Assembly (NCBI GenBank): GCA_964017065.1
Contig: OZ024784.1
Location: 15,171,152-15,235,151, forward strand
Source: Haliclona indistincta
Taxonomy: Eukaryota > Porifera > Demospongiae > Haplosclerida > Chalinidae
Direction: 5' to 3'
DNA length: 64,000 nucleotides
In this document: in pieces, positions 53,788-64,000 of the stretch
Layout of the letters: each line of letters begins with the position of its first letter
How positions within the stretch are numbered: position 1 is the stretch's first letter
The notes under the pieces: generated by a model
What the model saw: only the letters and a program-made list of their open reading frames with translations
Databases searched by the model: none
Told to the model about the DNA's origin: nothing
Program-made: the position numbers and the translations under genes

Positions 53788-55399
53788 ATGGACAATAGGC
53801 CAAGGAAAGACGAGTCAAAGACTGCGGTACAGTGTGTCTATCATAATTTTTGGTATCATGATAGTGCTCTCCAGATTTATATCGAAGGAGTAGCTCCTAC
53901 CCCACGACTGGACCTGTCTCGTCCACGATATGATCAGTCAACATTTACTGGACGTGCCAAGCATTTTATTGAAACGACAGACCCTCGCAACCTGCTTGCC
54001 AGCCACGATAAATTAGAGGCTGCAGCAACACTTGTCAAACAGTACAAGTGAGCATTTAGTCAAACAGCATATCATATCTCTCTTAGGAATGGCACTGCTC
54101 CTCCAGGTACCACTGAAGAGCAGCTGTGGCAGGCCAAGAGACTGTATGACTCAGCTTACCATCCTGACACTGGATTGAAGATGTTTCTACTGGGAAGAAT
54201 GTCAGCACAGGTGCCATGTAATATGACCATTACTGGACTCATGATGACCTTCTATAAGTGAGTCTATCTTAAGATGTAGCTAGGAAAAAACATGTGGTCT
54301 CACACAATACTTCAAGTGTGTGTTATGTCTTTCACATTGTGCCTTGTTTCTCAGAGCACCTGGTGCAGTGCTGTTTTGGCAGTGGATCAATCAGTCATTC
54401 AATGCACTTGTCAACTATACCAACAACAGTGGAGATGAACCTATTTCACTGAGGTTAGTTACAACTTTACTACGTTCTATGTTCAGGTTGCCTTCTCTCT
54501 TACAGGCAACTTGCTGTACCTTATGTTGCAGCTACATCATGTGCTACAGCAACTGCTCTTGGTCTGAATATTCTTGCTAAAGTGAGTATAACCATAGCAG
54601 AAAATCCTGTTGCTATAATTATCTGTGACATAGAATCTTCCTCCTCTTATTGGTCGGTTTGTGCCGTTTGCTGCAGTAGCTGCTGCCAACTGTGTCAACA
54701 TACCACTGATGAGACAAAGGTACTCATTCTCCGTCTGCTCTAACTAGTTTGCATTTTTGTCTCCTCAGGGAAATAAAATATGGTATACCAGTGGTTGATA
54801 GTGAGGGTAACAGACTAGGTGTATCAAAGGTACGTAATCAGTTGCCAATGTGCTGTATGTTTGCTTCCTCTCTCTCCATTGTTAGAATGCTGCCAAAAAG
54901 GCTATAGTTCAGGTTGCATTCTCTCGGATAATGATGGCCATGCCTGGAATGAGTATGTCACTCTCGTTTGTTCATATCATGCATACTGTTGTTGCCTTTG
55001 CGCTGTAGTTATTCCAGCTGTTATTGTCAACTCAATCGACAAGCGAGGGATGTTCAGGGTACGTTACTAATGTGTGTGCAACAATAATGTGAGTTGTATC
55101 AATCCTTGCAGAGACTGCCTTGGGCACAGGCTCCATTGACTATAGCACTGGTTGGAATCAGGTTGGTTGATAATAATGTTTATTATCTTCTGCTCATTGT
55201 TCCTTTATTTACAGCTTGGTAGCAGCCACTCCTCTTTGCTGTGCTATATTTCCTCAAAAGAGGTACGATTTAGTTGCCTATTATTTTCACTAGAATCTCT
55301 TGTTGTTCCAGTTCCATATCGGTATCACAGCTGGAACCTGAACTAAAGGAGAAGCTTAGTCCAGCGTTTTCCAGAGTGTACTTCAACAAAGGGCTTTAG
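53788..55399 (+). CDS. SFXN: Sideroflexin (SFXN1/3 type)
   Basis: Mitochondrial inner-membrane carrier; SFXN1/3 import serine for one-carbon metabolism. Hallmarks: [105 protein letters not shown] and the C-terminal RVYFNKGL. About eight exons. The N-terminus is about 30 residues longer than usual; a 48-nt stretch beginning GTACAG after residue 13 and ending CTCTCCAG may be an unannotated in-frame intron that would shorten it. Convergent with MEPCE. Confidence 0.95.
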
Positions 55400-55534
55400 C
55401 TTTCAAGTGGTTGTAACCTTCACAAATGTGAACTTCTTATAACTAATATGATTGTAGCTAATTTAGGTGTTAATTTTGGTGAAAATTTTATTATTAGCCA
55501 CATATCACTTGTTAAAATGCAATGGTTGTCATGG

Positions 55535-57043
55535 CTACACTTCAGCAGCCTGAGACTTGTCTGATAGTTGAGCTCCACCCTTAATGTACAAGTGAATGGG
55601 TCTCTTGAATCCTGTATGATGAACAACTATGAAGTGTCTAGGCAACAAGCCTAAGCCTACCTTTAGACTTGTTGTCTGGAATGCCCAGGAACTGATGTTC
55701 AGTGAATCCAACAGCAGGTGACATGAGGTATTGGTGAAACTGGTCAGGACGAAAACTTATGCTTTGATAGTTGTGAAGTATGGTTGGCTACCAAGAGAAG
55801 AGTAGTAATGCAGTCAGTAAGGGTTTAGACACATACCGTCAATTTTTTTCTTCGAGCATATGATGACCATGGCTGGGGTTCAAGGATCAGTCTGCCGCCA
55901 GGAAGTAGGTTACGATAAATCTTACGAAACAAGAGTTGAATGCCCTCATCGCCCCAGTTGAGGTGGATCCATTTTGTGAGCGAGAGACAAAGAATAACAT
56001 TATAATTCTCCTGAACAGACTGCAGTTCACTCTCATTGCTGGGTACATAGTTGCCCTAAAACAATGGGAAAGAACACTGTACACACTGTGGGAACATACT
56101 CTATACTATAGGTCATTACAGGTGAATTACTTACCTCTATGTAGTCCACATTATTGGGATAACCAGTACTACTGGTAGCTGAACCATCATCACAATGATG
56201 AGGTACTAAAGAACCACAAGACATAACAAGACTTTTAGGAAATGGTCGACCATCAGGAGCTACAGCAGGAACAGTTTGCCTGTGGAGGTTCTTCCATGCC
56301 ATTCTCACTAGTTTCTTATCAATCTCTACACCAGTGATTTTGGCAGGTGCAAAATTGCGTGCAATAGTTGTGGTGAGCACACCTGAATTGCTACCAATAT
56401 CAAGGCACAGTTTACCTACAAACCATTCCTTTTGCAGTAGTTTTAGCCGCGGATCATCATGATAAACTCCAGGATTACGGTAGCCATAGTATTTTTCATA
56501 GTTGCCATAACAATAAGTGGCTGCTTTTGGGTTGAAGATTGATGATGATTGTACTTGACTGAACTCCTCACTGGATTCTGAATGTGACTTGCTCCTCTGT
56601 CTGGATCTGTGACGTTTCTTTACCACCTTCTTCTTCCTACCATTGATGCCCTGGTGCTGCTGACACATTGCCATCACCTGCGAGTAGTCTGGCACTTTCT
56701 CTTCAAGATTGAGAGGGTCTCCGTGAAGCTGGCTCGGCAGAGGAGATGGCTGATCACCTGGTTTACGATAACCATCTGATGGAGATGGAACGCATGTTGG
56801 ACATTCAAAATCATCAGGAAGACCTTCAAGGTTTAGAGGATCGGAGATGCTTCTTCCAAGATGGTGACGACCATCTCTATCTCGCGATTGACGGTAGTGT
56901 TTTGAAGCTGGTTGCCTGCTCCTCTCATCAAATGACCTCTTACGAAATCCCTTCTTCCTTTTGTCCGGATTTGAATTTGAGCACACTACAACGCCTTCCA
57001 TCAATTTGAAGCAAGCGAGTAAATTTTTGATCAATTGTACCAA
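55535..57043 (-). CDS. MEPCE: 7SK snRNA methylphosphate capping enzyme (Bin3 family)
   Basis: Adds a methyl group to the gamma-phosphate of the 7SK RNA 5' end and helps hold P-TEFb inactive. The N-terminal 150 residues are Arg/Ser-rich and disordered with DPLNLE repeats. The methyltransferase has YGNYEKYYGYRN, the SAM site CLDIGSNSGVLTTTIA and VEIDKKLVRMAW, then the Bin3 part ILCLSLTKWIHLNWGDEG, RNLLPGGRLILEPQPWSSYA and RPDQFHQYLMSPAVGF, and a C-terminal FKRPIHLYIKGG. Four exons. An internal Met at 57001 is an alternative start. Key residues appear intact. Confidence 0.93.
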
Positions 57044-57799
57044 AATTTGATCGGTTCAGCAGAAGACACGCTTTTTCCACCAATAACACTGCTAAGTATC
57101 CACAGGCTGGGTTGATAGCTTTTTAGTCAATGTATTCCGTGAGAAACAAGCCGATAAACTCACGCGTCTTGTCGCTAGAGCCTCAAGTCAACGAGTGGAC
57201 ACAGCCATTTGGCAGCCATTGGTGACGCAATGACTGCGTTGATCCGCAATGAATTTTGGTGTGGACTAATTATTAATAAAATAAAAATAATTATTATTAT
57301 GCACTTAGCATAAACCGTACACTTGGTTACTACTTGTTTACATTCCTATTGCATGCAAAGCCGGTTACCTTTCGGACTTTTTCAATGAAAACGAAAACAC
57401 TAATTTTATATTATTTTAGTTTACACCTGGTTTACACCGTAGAAACAGTCGATTCTATAATAAAGTTGACCATCATTCTAGTACGATTATAGTTACTGCA
57501 TAGTGTATTGCATCGCCACTACTAGTATTTACTCAGTAGACCTATTTTAACGACTGTAAAAATGATAATTGCTATTCATAGCTCACCCATACTTGTTGCT
57601 TAATTTTATTCATGCTAGAAGATAACGATTATGGCCATTCTTTCATCCCTTCACGTGAGGTTTTGCAAAGCCAGCTCGGCAGTAAACAATCGTCGAAGAC
57701 CATCGCGAGACTAATGTAGACAGATATCATGAGGTCTGTCAAATTCTTGTGTTCGTGTAAATCTAATTTTTCTCTCAATGTGTACAAAGGTTCTTGCTG
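57044..57799. other. Intergenic region between divergent MEPCE and receptor-like gene
   Basis: About 750 bp of A+T-rich DNA, presumably holding both promoters. No coding frame or repeat stands out. Confidence 0.5.
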
Positions 57800-59403
57800 A
57801 TGTCACTAGCGGTGGGCATCCTCTGCTTGTGTGGTGTCACGCTAGCTGAAGAAGTCACTGCATACTCTGTGTTGCTGTCATCATTGAAGGATATAAAAGA
57901 TGGTTTATTTATATTTCCTGTAACGACTGATACAATTCTGAAGAATATTCGTAACAAAACCTTGTTTCTATCATTCATTGATGGCACAACAATAGAGGCC
58001 GAAATAATGATAAACAATGAAAGCCATCTTTTTATCAATAATGAACCAAATTCGATAAAATTGTTATCTCATGAAAAAATGGTAAGATCTGTACCGTTCA
58101 TGAACAATGCATTTTACATGTATGCAGGTTAATCTAACTGAATACAACATAAGCCATTTACTGAGACCACGTGGAATGAATGAGCTACGCATTCGGCAAT
58201 TAACATTGTATAAACTGCATCCTGAGACAGGATTAGTTGATACTCACTTGCACACAATTGAAACTACCAAATATTTTCATTTGTACTTATTTGGTAAGTT
58301 GTTACTTGACAAGGTACACTTGACATCTGACATTCACTTTTTTAGAACGTCCACGAATACACAGATCTGGTAATAGTCTACTGTGCTCTTTGAATGACAC
58401 TGGAATTGGGGAGTATGAAAATTGGTTGGTAAAATTTTTCAAAGAGGACCATAATGAAAGCGTTGGTGTCTGCGTCAAGGATGATGATTCAGTTGGAGAT
58501 GTATACTATGACAAGAATAAACATGCTTGTGTCTTGAAGCTTGAGAAAGAAACTAATGGTACATATTCTTGCTCGCTCTTTGTTAGACATGTAGAAATGG
58601 GCAAGATAAAACTTGAATGTCATGAAAAGATCAATGTAAAGAATACATCACAAGAATTGCCTTTAACCATGATAGTAGTGTCGGTAGTTTGTGTTGGTAT
58701 CTTGATAATTTTGGTAATATTTGTATTACCAACTATTGCTATTGCCAAGTGTCGGAGTCACCGTAAACGTAAGTTTTATTTCACTGTTGAATTATGTTGC
58801 AAAATTGTCTCTACTGATAGCCGAGATACAGCCTCAAAGAAGGGCCAGGGGTGATTATGAGTCACTCGCAGGTAGACAAAGACCAAATTTCATTGAAGAT
58901 GAAGTCCCACGTTCTGCCACTCCCATGTCCATTATGTCAGAACCAGAGCAAGAAAGTGATATAGGTATTTAATTATTTCATGCACAGGGCTTACCATTGG
59001 ATGTCATCATAAGCTTTGTTGAGCCAAAACAGATTATTGCAACTAGCCTGCTAATTTGTCATGACTACATGTATGAATAAGAGTTCTGCTATAGCAAAGC
59101 ATCCACTAGGGTATGATCAATTTCTCTTAGATTTTGATCAAAGAAGACTGGATCTAAGCAGTCCCAACCCACCAAGTCTTGATTTTAACAATCCTCGCTC
59201 TTTAAAACTACCAGATAGTAGTAGTGGAAGCACTAGTCCTGAAAGAGACCAGAGACCAGGTATGTTTATAACGCATCATTTTATGCTGTAGATTCTTATC
59301 TTTAGCTGCTGCAAAAGGAGCACAAGATACCAGGGTTAAAGGGAAAAAGAAGAGAAAGAAAGGTGCTCAACCGCTTGAGCAGAGAGAAACTGAAGATAAA
59401 TGA
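57800..59403 (+). CDS. One-pass receptor-like membrane protein, unrecognised
   Basis: The ATG at 57800 opens a signal peptide (MSLAVGILCLCGVTLA). The ectodomain spans three exons with many Asn-x-Ser/Thr sites and six to eight cysteines; ETNGTYSCSLFV resembles the last strand of an Ig-type domain. A single membrane segment follows (IVVSVVCVGILIILVIFVL), then a basic stop-transfer (KCRSHRKR). The cytoplasmic tail has DYESLAGRQRP, a tyrosine sorting or signalling-type motif. The frame stops at 58972 if intron 58970-59088 is kept. Splicing out that stretch (donor gtattt, acceptor gctatag) joins in frame to KHPLGYDQFLLDFDQRRLDL and a Lys-rich end at 59403. So two tails are possible. No known family; probably lineage-specific. 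Confidence 0.65.
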
Positions 59404-59787
59404 AAGGACAAAGAAGCAGAAGAGAGAAAAGAATGATCAAAATCGTGTTATTTATTTTTTCACCAATAATGTTGTGTCATAGATCTAAGAGGCTTGTGTT
59501 ACGACCGGAAGTGCAATGCTACTCGACAAAAACCAGCAAACCTAATCTGAGCATGTGTATATAGTGTGTCATAACACATCTTTTTCTCAGCACAAGCATT
59601 CTTTCTCTTTACCACACAGAGGCTATCTATAGGCTATACGCATATGGATCGAAGCAAGAATTGTGTGCTGCTCATAATTTATTATTTACCATGGATAATA
59701 TGAATGTAGTTGTCACGATCCACTACCACATGATTAAATAGTAAAAGCAATAGCAGTAGTAAACATTGACCACTGAAGTCTTGAGTC

Positions 59788-60018
59788 TAACGATTCTCGC
59801 TCTTTAAAATCACCTGATGATTAAAGTGATACTTCCATAGATAGTCCTGAAGAACTAAAGAAACCGGGTACAATGACTGCTTTACTTGTTTGTAATTCCA
59901 CAGTAGCTGCAGCAAATGGTACAAGGCAGAGGAAAGCAACTCAACTACAGAAACTTGGAGAGGAAGAAAGTTTTGTGGTATTGAACAAGCTAACTCCAGC
60001 CACACCCACGTTACGCTA
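59788..60018 (+). pseudogene. Decayed duplicate of the receptor tail exons
   Basis: The stretch cgattctcgctctttaaaat and the exon-like block after cagtagctgcagcaaatggt repeat, in the same order and spacing, the last two exons of the receptor-like gene (cctcgctctttaaaactacc; ttagctgctgcaaaaggagc). The copy has an in-frame TGA-TTA break after the SLKSPDD-like part, so it is a pseudogene fragment from a tandem duplication. Confidence 0.7.
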
Positions 60019-60177
60019 AATTGTGTATTTGACGATGACCCAGGAAACGATCATCTTGACACGCTGATCATGTGGCTGACCTCTAGACTCTATGATGCAA
60101 CTAGAACGAACTTTGCTACGGGAAGGTATAAAAGCCGAGTTTACTAGATGACACTTCATGACCGAGAAAATAACGAA

Positions 60178-60575
60178 ATGGAATCCAAAGCTAAAGAAAT
60201 GCCTTACCCAGCTGATCTTGAGTGGACGCCGCCTCCCCCAGAGTACCAAGGGAACCAATTCTTCCGCGGGATGAAAGAAAACCCCTTAGTACCACTTGGT
60301 GAGCATCGTAGCCACTAGACCTAGTGTTTGCTAGGAGTACCAGTAGTAGGTAGAGCATTGTTTGTGTTATTTTGTACAATAAACTCTTGATTTTCTCTGT
60401 GTTGACAGGATGCTTGGCTACAGTCGGCGCACTATCACTTGGTTTATTCTCATTCAACAAAGGCAACATGATCATGTCACAACGGATGATGAAACTGCGT
60501 GTGTTGGCACAAGGTGGAACCATGGCCGCTATTATGGGAGGAGTGGCTATAGCCTCAACTAAAAGCAAAAGATGA
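60178..60575 (+). CDS. HIGD2A: HIG1 domain protein, HIGD2A-like
   Basis: Two exons, 60178-60298 and 60409-60575, about 96 residues, the usual size. The N-terminus MESKAKEMPYPADLEWTPPP is followed by FFRGMKENPLVPLGCLATVG, the HIG1 domain signature. Two hydrophobic helices follow (ALSLGLFSFNKGN and LAQGGTMAAIMGGVAIAS) with the RMMKLRVLAQG loop. HIGD2A is a mitochondrial inner-membrane factor that aids cytochrome c oxidase and supercomplex assembly. Its stop lies 61 bp from that of the convergent transporter. Confidence 0.92.
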
Positions 60576-60636
60576 CAGTTCAATATTAAATTACCATCAT
60601 GAATAATTTAAAAAAATTTATTACAGTCATGTATAG

Positions 60637-62658
60637 CTAATTACTAGTTTGTGAAGATTTAGTTATAACAGTAGGCAATGTGTCTGATGAGGAAGAATTA
60701 TTGAACAATGATGTGGGATTAGAGTACATTATAGTTGAACCAATCACGAGCATAGTGCCTGTTAGAAATTGCCTGCAGAGCAAAGTACAATGGTAAATAC
60801 AGTAAATACCAGTTAGCCATTAAAAATGAACTGCAATGTTCAGCAGACTAATAACACATCTACAGTGATATCATTAGGAACAGTACAATAATTAAGCTGT
60901 AGTGACTACTACATTATGTAAGAACAAGGATGTTTACTGAACCCAGGAAATAGGAAACATTACTGTATCCTGGAACATAATTAGCATGGTTGATTGACTA
61001 CTAAGAAGAGAGAATTCTTATTTATAGCTATGTAATATTGACTCACGCTGATGGTTCAAAGTCTCCAAGAACAAAGTAAGACATTACCAATGATAAGACA
61101 ATAGAAATAGCTGTGGCAAATCCTTTGAGAATATTGTCAGCGTACTTCATCACTGATGCCACTACAAGACCACCAACACCCTAAACAGAGTAAGAAGAGA
61201 TGGTAATGATGTGCTGGCTCAGATGTGTGAAGCACATTAGATGTTTAATTGAGTGTACTTATTTCACATAGCACGAGGGCCACCAACATGAATCACACGA
61301 TCGCTTCACAAGCTGGATGTCACCCACAAAGCAATGATGAATCATTTACTGTTGGTGAGTCATGCTTTACGTGATTTATGGCATGAGGGGCGTGGTCGAG
61401 TGGCTGATACAGCATGAGGTGAAGTCGAGTGCTGTATTCAACTTTCAACTAGAATCAACCCGGACTCGGACTATAGTAGTTACAATGTCAGTGAGTGTGT
61501 GTCTATTACCTGAAGGACAATAGTAGTGACCACAATAGTGTTATATCCATGGAAAAAACCTTTTTCCTTTATTTGGGCACCATCTCTAAAAAATGACACT
61601 AAAAATCCGAAAAAAACGCCTAATAAACCTGCAAAGAAACAATTACACAATGATATTAAAGTGTAAGAATAATTATACCCAATTGAATATTCCTAATCCA
61701 CAATGAAGTATTGGAACCCTTGAGTATCTTTTCAAAATATACACCAGCAAAGCCACTACTGACACAAGCCAGTAGCACAGTAGTCAGTCCAATCATAGCT
61801 TGTGAATGAGTGATCGAACGATTTGAACCATTACCACTGGGCCACTGTAGGAATATTAGGATGATTTGTTATGTGACTGAAAATAATGCAAAGTGCACTT
61901 GACTAGGAGAAACTAAAAGGTGCAAGCTAATGGATATGTCTGTCAGAAACTGAAGTGTCTATTTCTAGAAGAGCTCAATACAGAACATATCCGTGTTCTC
62001 TTGCCTGTATTAGAGCTACAGCAAGCATGAGAACCACTACAGCAGCCCATTGTAACCAGGTGAGATGTCTCTTGAGCAAACACACAGAGAACAGAGCAGT
62101 AGTGAATAACTTGAGCTGATAGGTCACCTGAATACAAAACACAAAATGAGAATCACCATAACAGTGATTCAAAGTTCAACTGTGCACACATATCTACAAA
62201 ACATTGATTTACACATGCTGAAGTGAATGATTTTGTGGTAGGAATCATTAAAACATCATTAAACCTAACAAGTACTCCTGTAAACAGTAACCTAACAAGT
62301 GATCACTGCTGACCTGAAATGTGGCAGCATCTAGATTACTGACTGCAACATAAAGAAGATTGTTTTGCAAAGTATACAAGAGAGATGGTACGGAAACTTT
62401 GAGTGTTCCATAGTAGTTATCGACAATCTCAGACTTGAGCAATTGAGCAGTAGATGATATGCTTCCTTCATTTTCATATAATACAAAGAACAGGCACACG
62501 ACAAGCTTGAATGCCTCTGCCATAGCCACAGCAGTTGTAGTAATGTAGTGAGGTCCCTCCATAGTGAGTGAGTAACGCATAACTAGCACCAATGAGGTGT
62601 TTTGTACTACTAGTACAGTTAAACTGAGGTATTTGAGCAGTTTCATACTAACATTCAT
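60637..62658 (-). CDS. SLC35A nucleotide-sugar transporter (UDP-GlcNAc/UDP-Gal type)
   Basis: Golgi antiporter bringing nucleotide sugars into the lumen in exchange for UMP. The start is [17 protein letters not shown] at 62658. Signature segments of SLC35A2/A3 follow: [102 protein letters not shown] and [20 protein letters not shown]. It ends after [20 protein letters not shown] and a Ser-rich tail at 60637. About ten membrane helices. The substrate cannot be settled; A3 (UDP-GlcNAc) seems closest. It may supply donors to Golgi enzymes such as the nested glycosyltransferase. Confidence 0.9.
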
Positions 62659-63010
62659 CTCACTGCTGTGGAATAGAAATAATTATAGTAACAGTTTCAG
62701 TTACTCATAACTCAGTGGATGATCTACCATAAGAGTTTTAGTTACACCACATGCATCAATGGCTAGTAGTACTGTTCGTATACATCAATACTTATACAGC
62801 ACTCTAGTTAGAACAATAATTATTTTGAGGTGCCAGTTGTTTTATAATGGCGAATTACATAACAATTTTTGATGCCAGACGTTAATGGCTAACTAGATAT
62901 TTTAGAGATAACATTCACAAATGAGCTGCAAAATTCAAAATTGCACAGGTCTCAGGTTTTTATATAAAGGCCTGAGTGGAATACAGAAAACAGAAACACC
63001 ATTAATGAAC
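62659..63010. other. Region upstream of the transporter, nothing recognised
   Basis: A+T-rich sequence of about 350 bp, presumably the transporter promoter. No coding frame, RNA gene or repeat could be supported. Confidence 0.5.
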
Positions 63011-63587
63011 GGGAAGTTTTATATTTTCTTCACTATACAGGTATGAAGCAGAAATCAAATAGGCTGTTACAGCATTGCTGTATTGCTACCTCGCATAAGA
63101 AATGAAACTTTAGCCAACAGCACCTTGCTGGTGCATGTACAGTCATGTGTAAAAACGAGCAAATTATGATGTCTCATTTTTACATAGTTGCTTCTATGCG
63201 ATTGCCGATCGCTATGCAAGCTTCTTTTGTGACTGGCCTCAGACGCAAGCATGGGTTTCAGTTTGGAACACCTTAAAACACTGAATTTGTACTCTCATGC
63301 ATTCTATTCTAAGGTGTTCCAAACTGAATATCAAGAAACCCATGCCTGCATCTGAGGCCAGTCACAAAGAAGCTTGCATAGCGATCGGCAATCGCATAGA
63401 AGCAAGTATGTAAAAATGAGACATCATAATTTGCTCATTTTTACACATGACTATACATGCACCAGCAAGGTGCTGTTGGCTAAAGTTTCATTTCTTATGC
63501 GAGGTAGCAATATAGCAATGCTGTAACAGCCAATTTGATTACTGCTTCATACCTATAATTTATAGTGAAGAAAATATAAAACTTCCC
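63011..63587. repeat. 577-bp hairpin with 264/277-bp arms
   Basis: Arms 63011-63274 and 63311-63587 are near-perfect inverted copies (for example gggaagttttatattttctt at the outer ends and cagtttggaacacctt at the inner ends). The loop is 36 nt. The right arm has about a 9-bp insertion. No open frame and no clear target duplication. Confidence 0.95.
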
Positions 63588-63650
63588 ATTCTTCATAAAC
63601 ACATCCACCACAAACCTTCCAAATAGTACCACAAATCAAGTAAACATAAA

Positions 63651-63767
63651 GGTTGCAGCTGGCTACATTAACTTTCAAGTACACAGTTGTAGAGTGGAGA
63701 CTGGAGATGGTATTCCATAGAGATGGAGATGGTCTCAACTCAAGAGTAAATGTAGCCAGCTGCAACC
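63651..63767. repeat. 117-bp element with 19-bp terminal inverted repeats
   Basis: The left end ggttgcagctggctacatt is repeated in reverse complement at the right end; pairing continues weakly inward. It is small enough to be a MITE. No target duplication could be assigned. Confidence 0.8.
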
Positions 63768-64000
63768 ACTATGATGAGCCTGATCTTATTAGTTGAAAGT
63801 TATTATGAAACAAGTTTGCCCTACAGTTGCTACTGGTAGTCACTGTCTCCTTATACTGCCTGCTACAACTACCACTGCGCAATACTATTGCCAGGGTATG
63901 TGCTTATTAGGTAAATTTTGAAGCAATAGACAATATTAGCCTCACAGTAGTGTAGGAGGCTAAAAGTTTTCGCAAGTAGAATGATCCGAAATTTAAATTC

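Noticed and set aside
61391..61460. tRNA A-box-like string (gtggtcgagtggctgat) in a transporter intron
   Set aside because: No B box or cloverleaf could be drawn. It might be a degraded tRNA-derived SINE, but the evidence is too thin.
63900..64000. Possible terminal repeat of another element at the right edge
   Set aside because: The string resembles transposon ends in composition only; its partner would lie outside the window.

Overview
This is nuclear DNA of an animal. The genes are intron-rich with GT-AG splicing, many introns are only about 45-100 bp, there is a Pol III-type tRNA gene, and the products are animal cell-cycle, ciliary, nuclear-pore and signalling proteins. The very high gene density, short introns and A+T-rich non-coding DNA resemble a demosponge or another early-branching invertebrate. 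That placement is an inference from style and not from a marker gene.

Layout. 0-9.3 kb: a minus-strand SAM-PH adaptor gene resembling 3BP2, cut by the left edge, whose long introns hold mobile-element remains (a THAP fragment and a 592-bp inverted-repeat element), then a small unrecognised minus-strand gene. 9.7-16.5 kb: kinesin-5 (KIF11) and an acid-lipase-like gene, both plus. 16.5-21.4 kb: NUP107, minus. 21.5-33.0 kb: CFAP46, plus, with two minisatellite introns and an antisense tRNA-Pro(CGG) in a third intron. 33.1-35.1 kb: a RhoGAP of ARHGAP19/11 type. 35.3-42.1 kb: DNA2, minus, with a complete intronless glycosyltransferase gene inside one intron and two hairpin elements in others. 42.3-45.2 kb: CDC25. 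45.6-46.7 kb: a secreted sialidase-like protein. 46.8-47.9 kb: a clarin-like four-pass membrane protein. 48.3-50.4 kb: KCMF1. 50.6-53.7 kb: FANK1. 53.8-55.4 kb: sideroflexin. 55.5-57.0 kb: MEPCE. 57.8-59.4 kb: an unrecognised one-pass receptor-like gene followed by a decayed copy of its tail exons. 60.2-60.6 kb: a HIGD2A-like gene. 60.6-62.7 kb: an SLC35A nucleotide-sugar transporter. The last 1.3 kb is dominated by a 577-bp hairpin and a smaller one.

How the genes relate. Genes mostly alternate in orientation, with convergent 3' ends 29-230 bp apart and divergent starts 100-370 bp apart, so several neighbours probably share promoters or terminator regions. KIF11, NUP107, the RhoGAP, DNA2 and CDC25 all serve the cell division cycle; CFAP46 and probably FANK1 serve cilia or sperm. 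About eight of the genes have human orthologues or closest relatives on chromosome 10q, which points to an old animal linkage group.

Most notable: the nested intronless glycosyltransferase in DNA2, a Harbinger-like element inserted in a DNA2 splice donor with the 48-nt ancestral intron still readable, a CFAP46 intron made almost wholly of a 24-bp repeat that begins with the splice donor, and the receptor-like gene with its decayed tail duplicate. Exon boundaries were placed by eye from reading frame, splice consensus and family memory.
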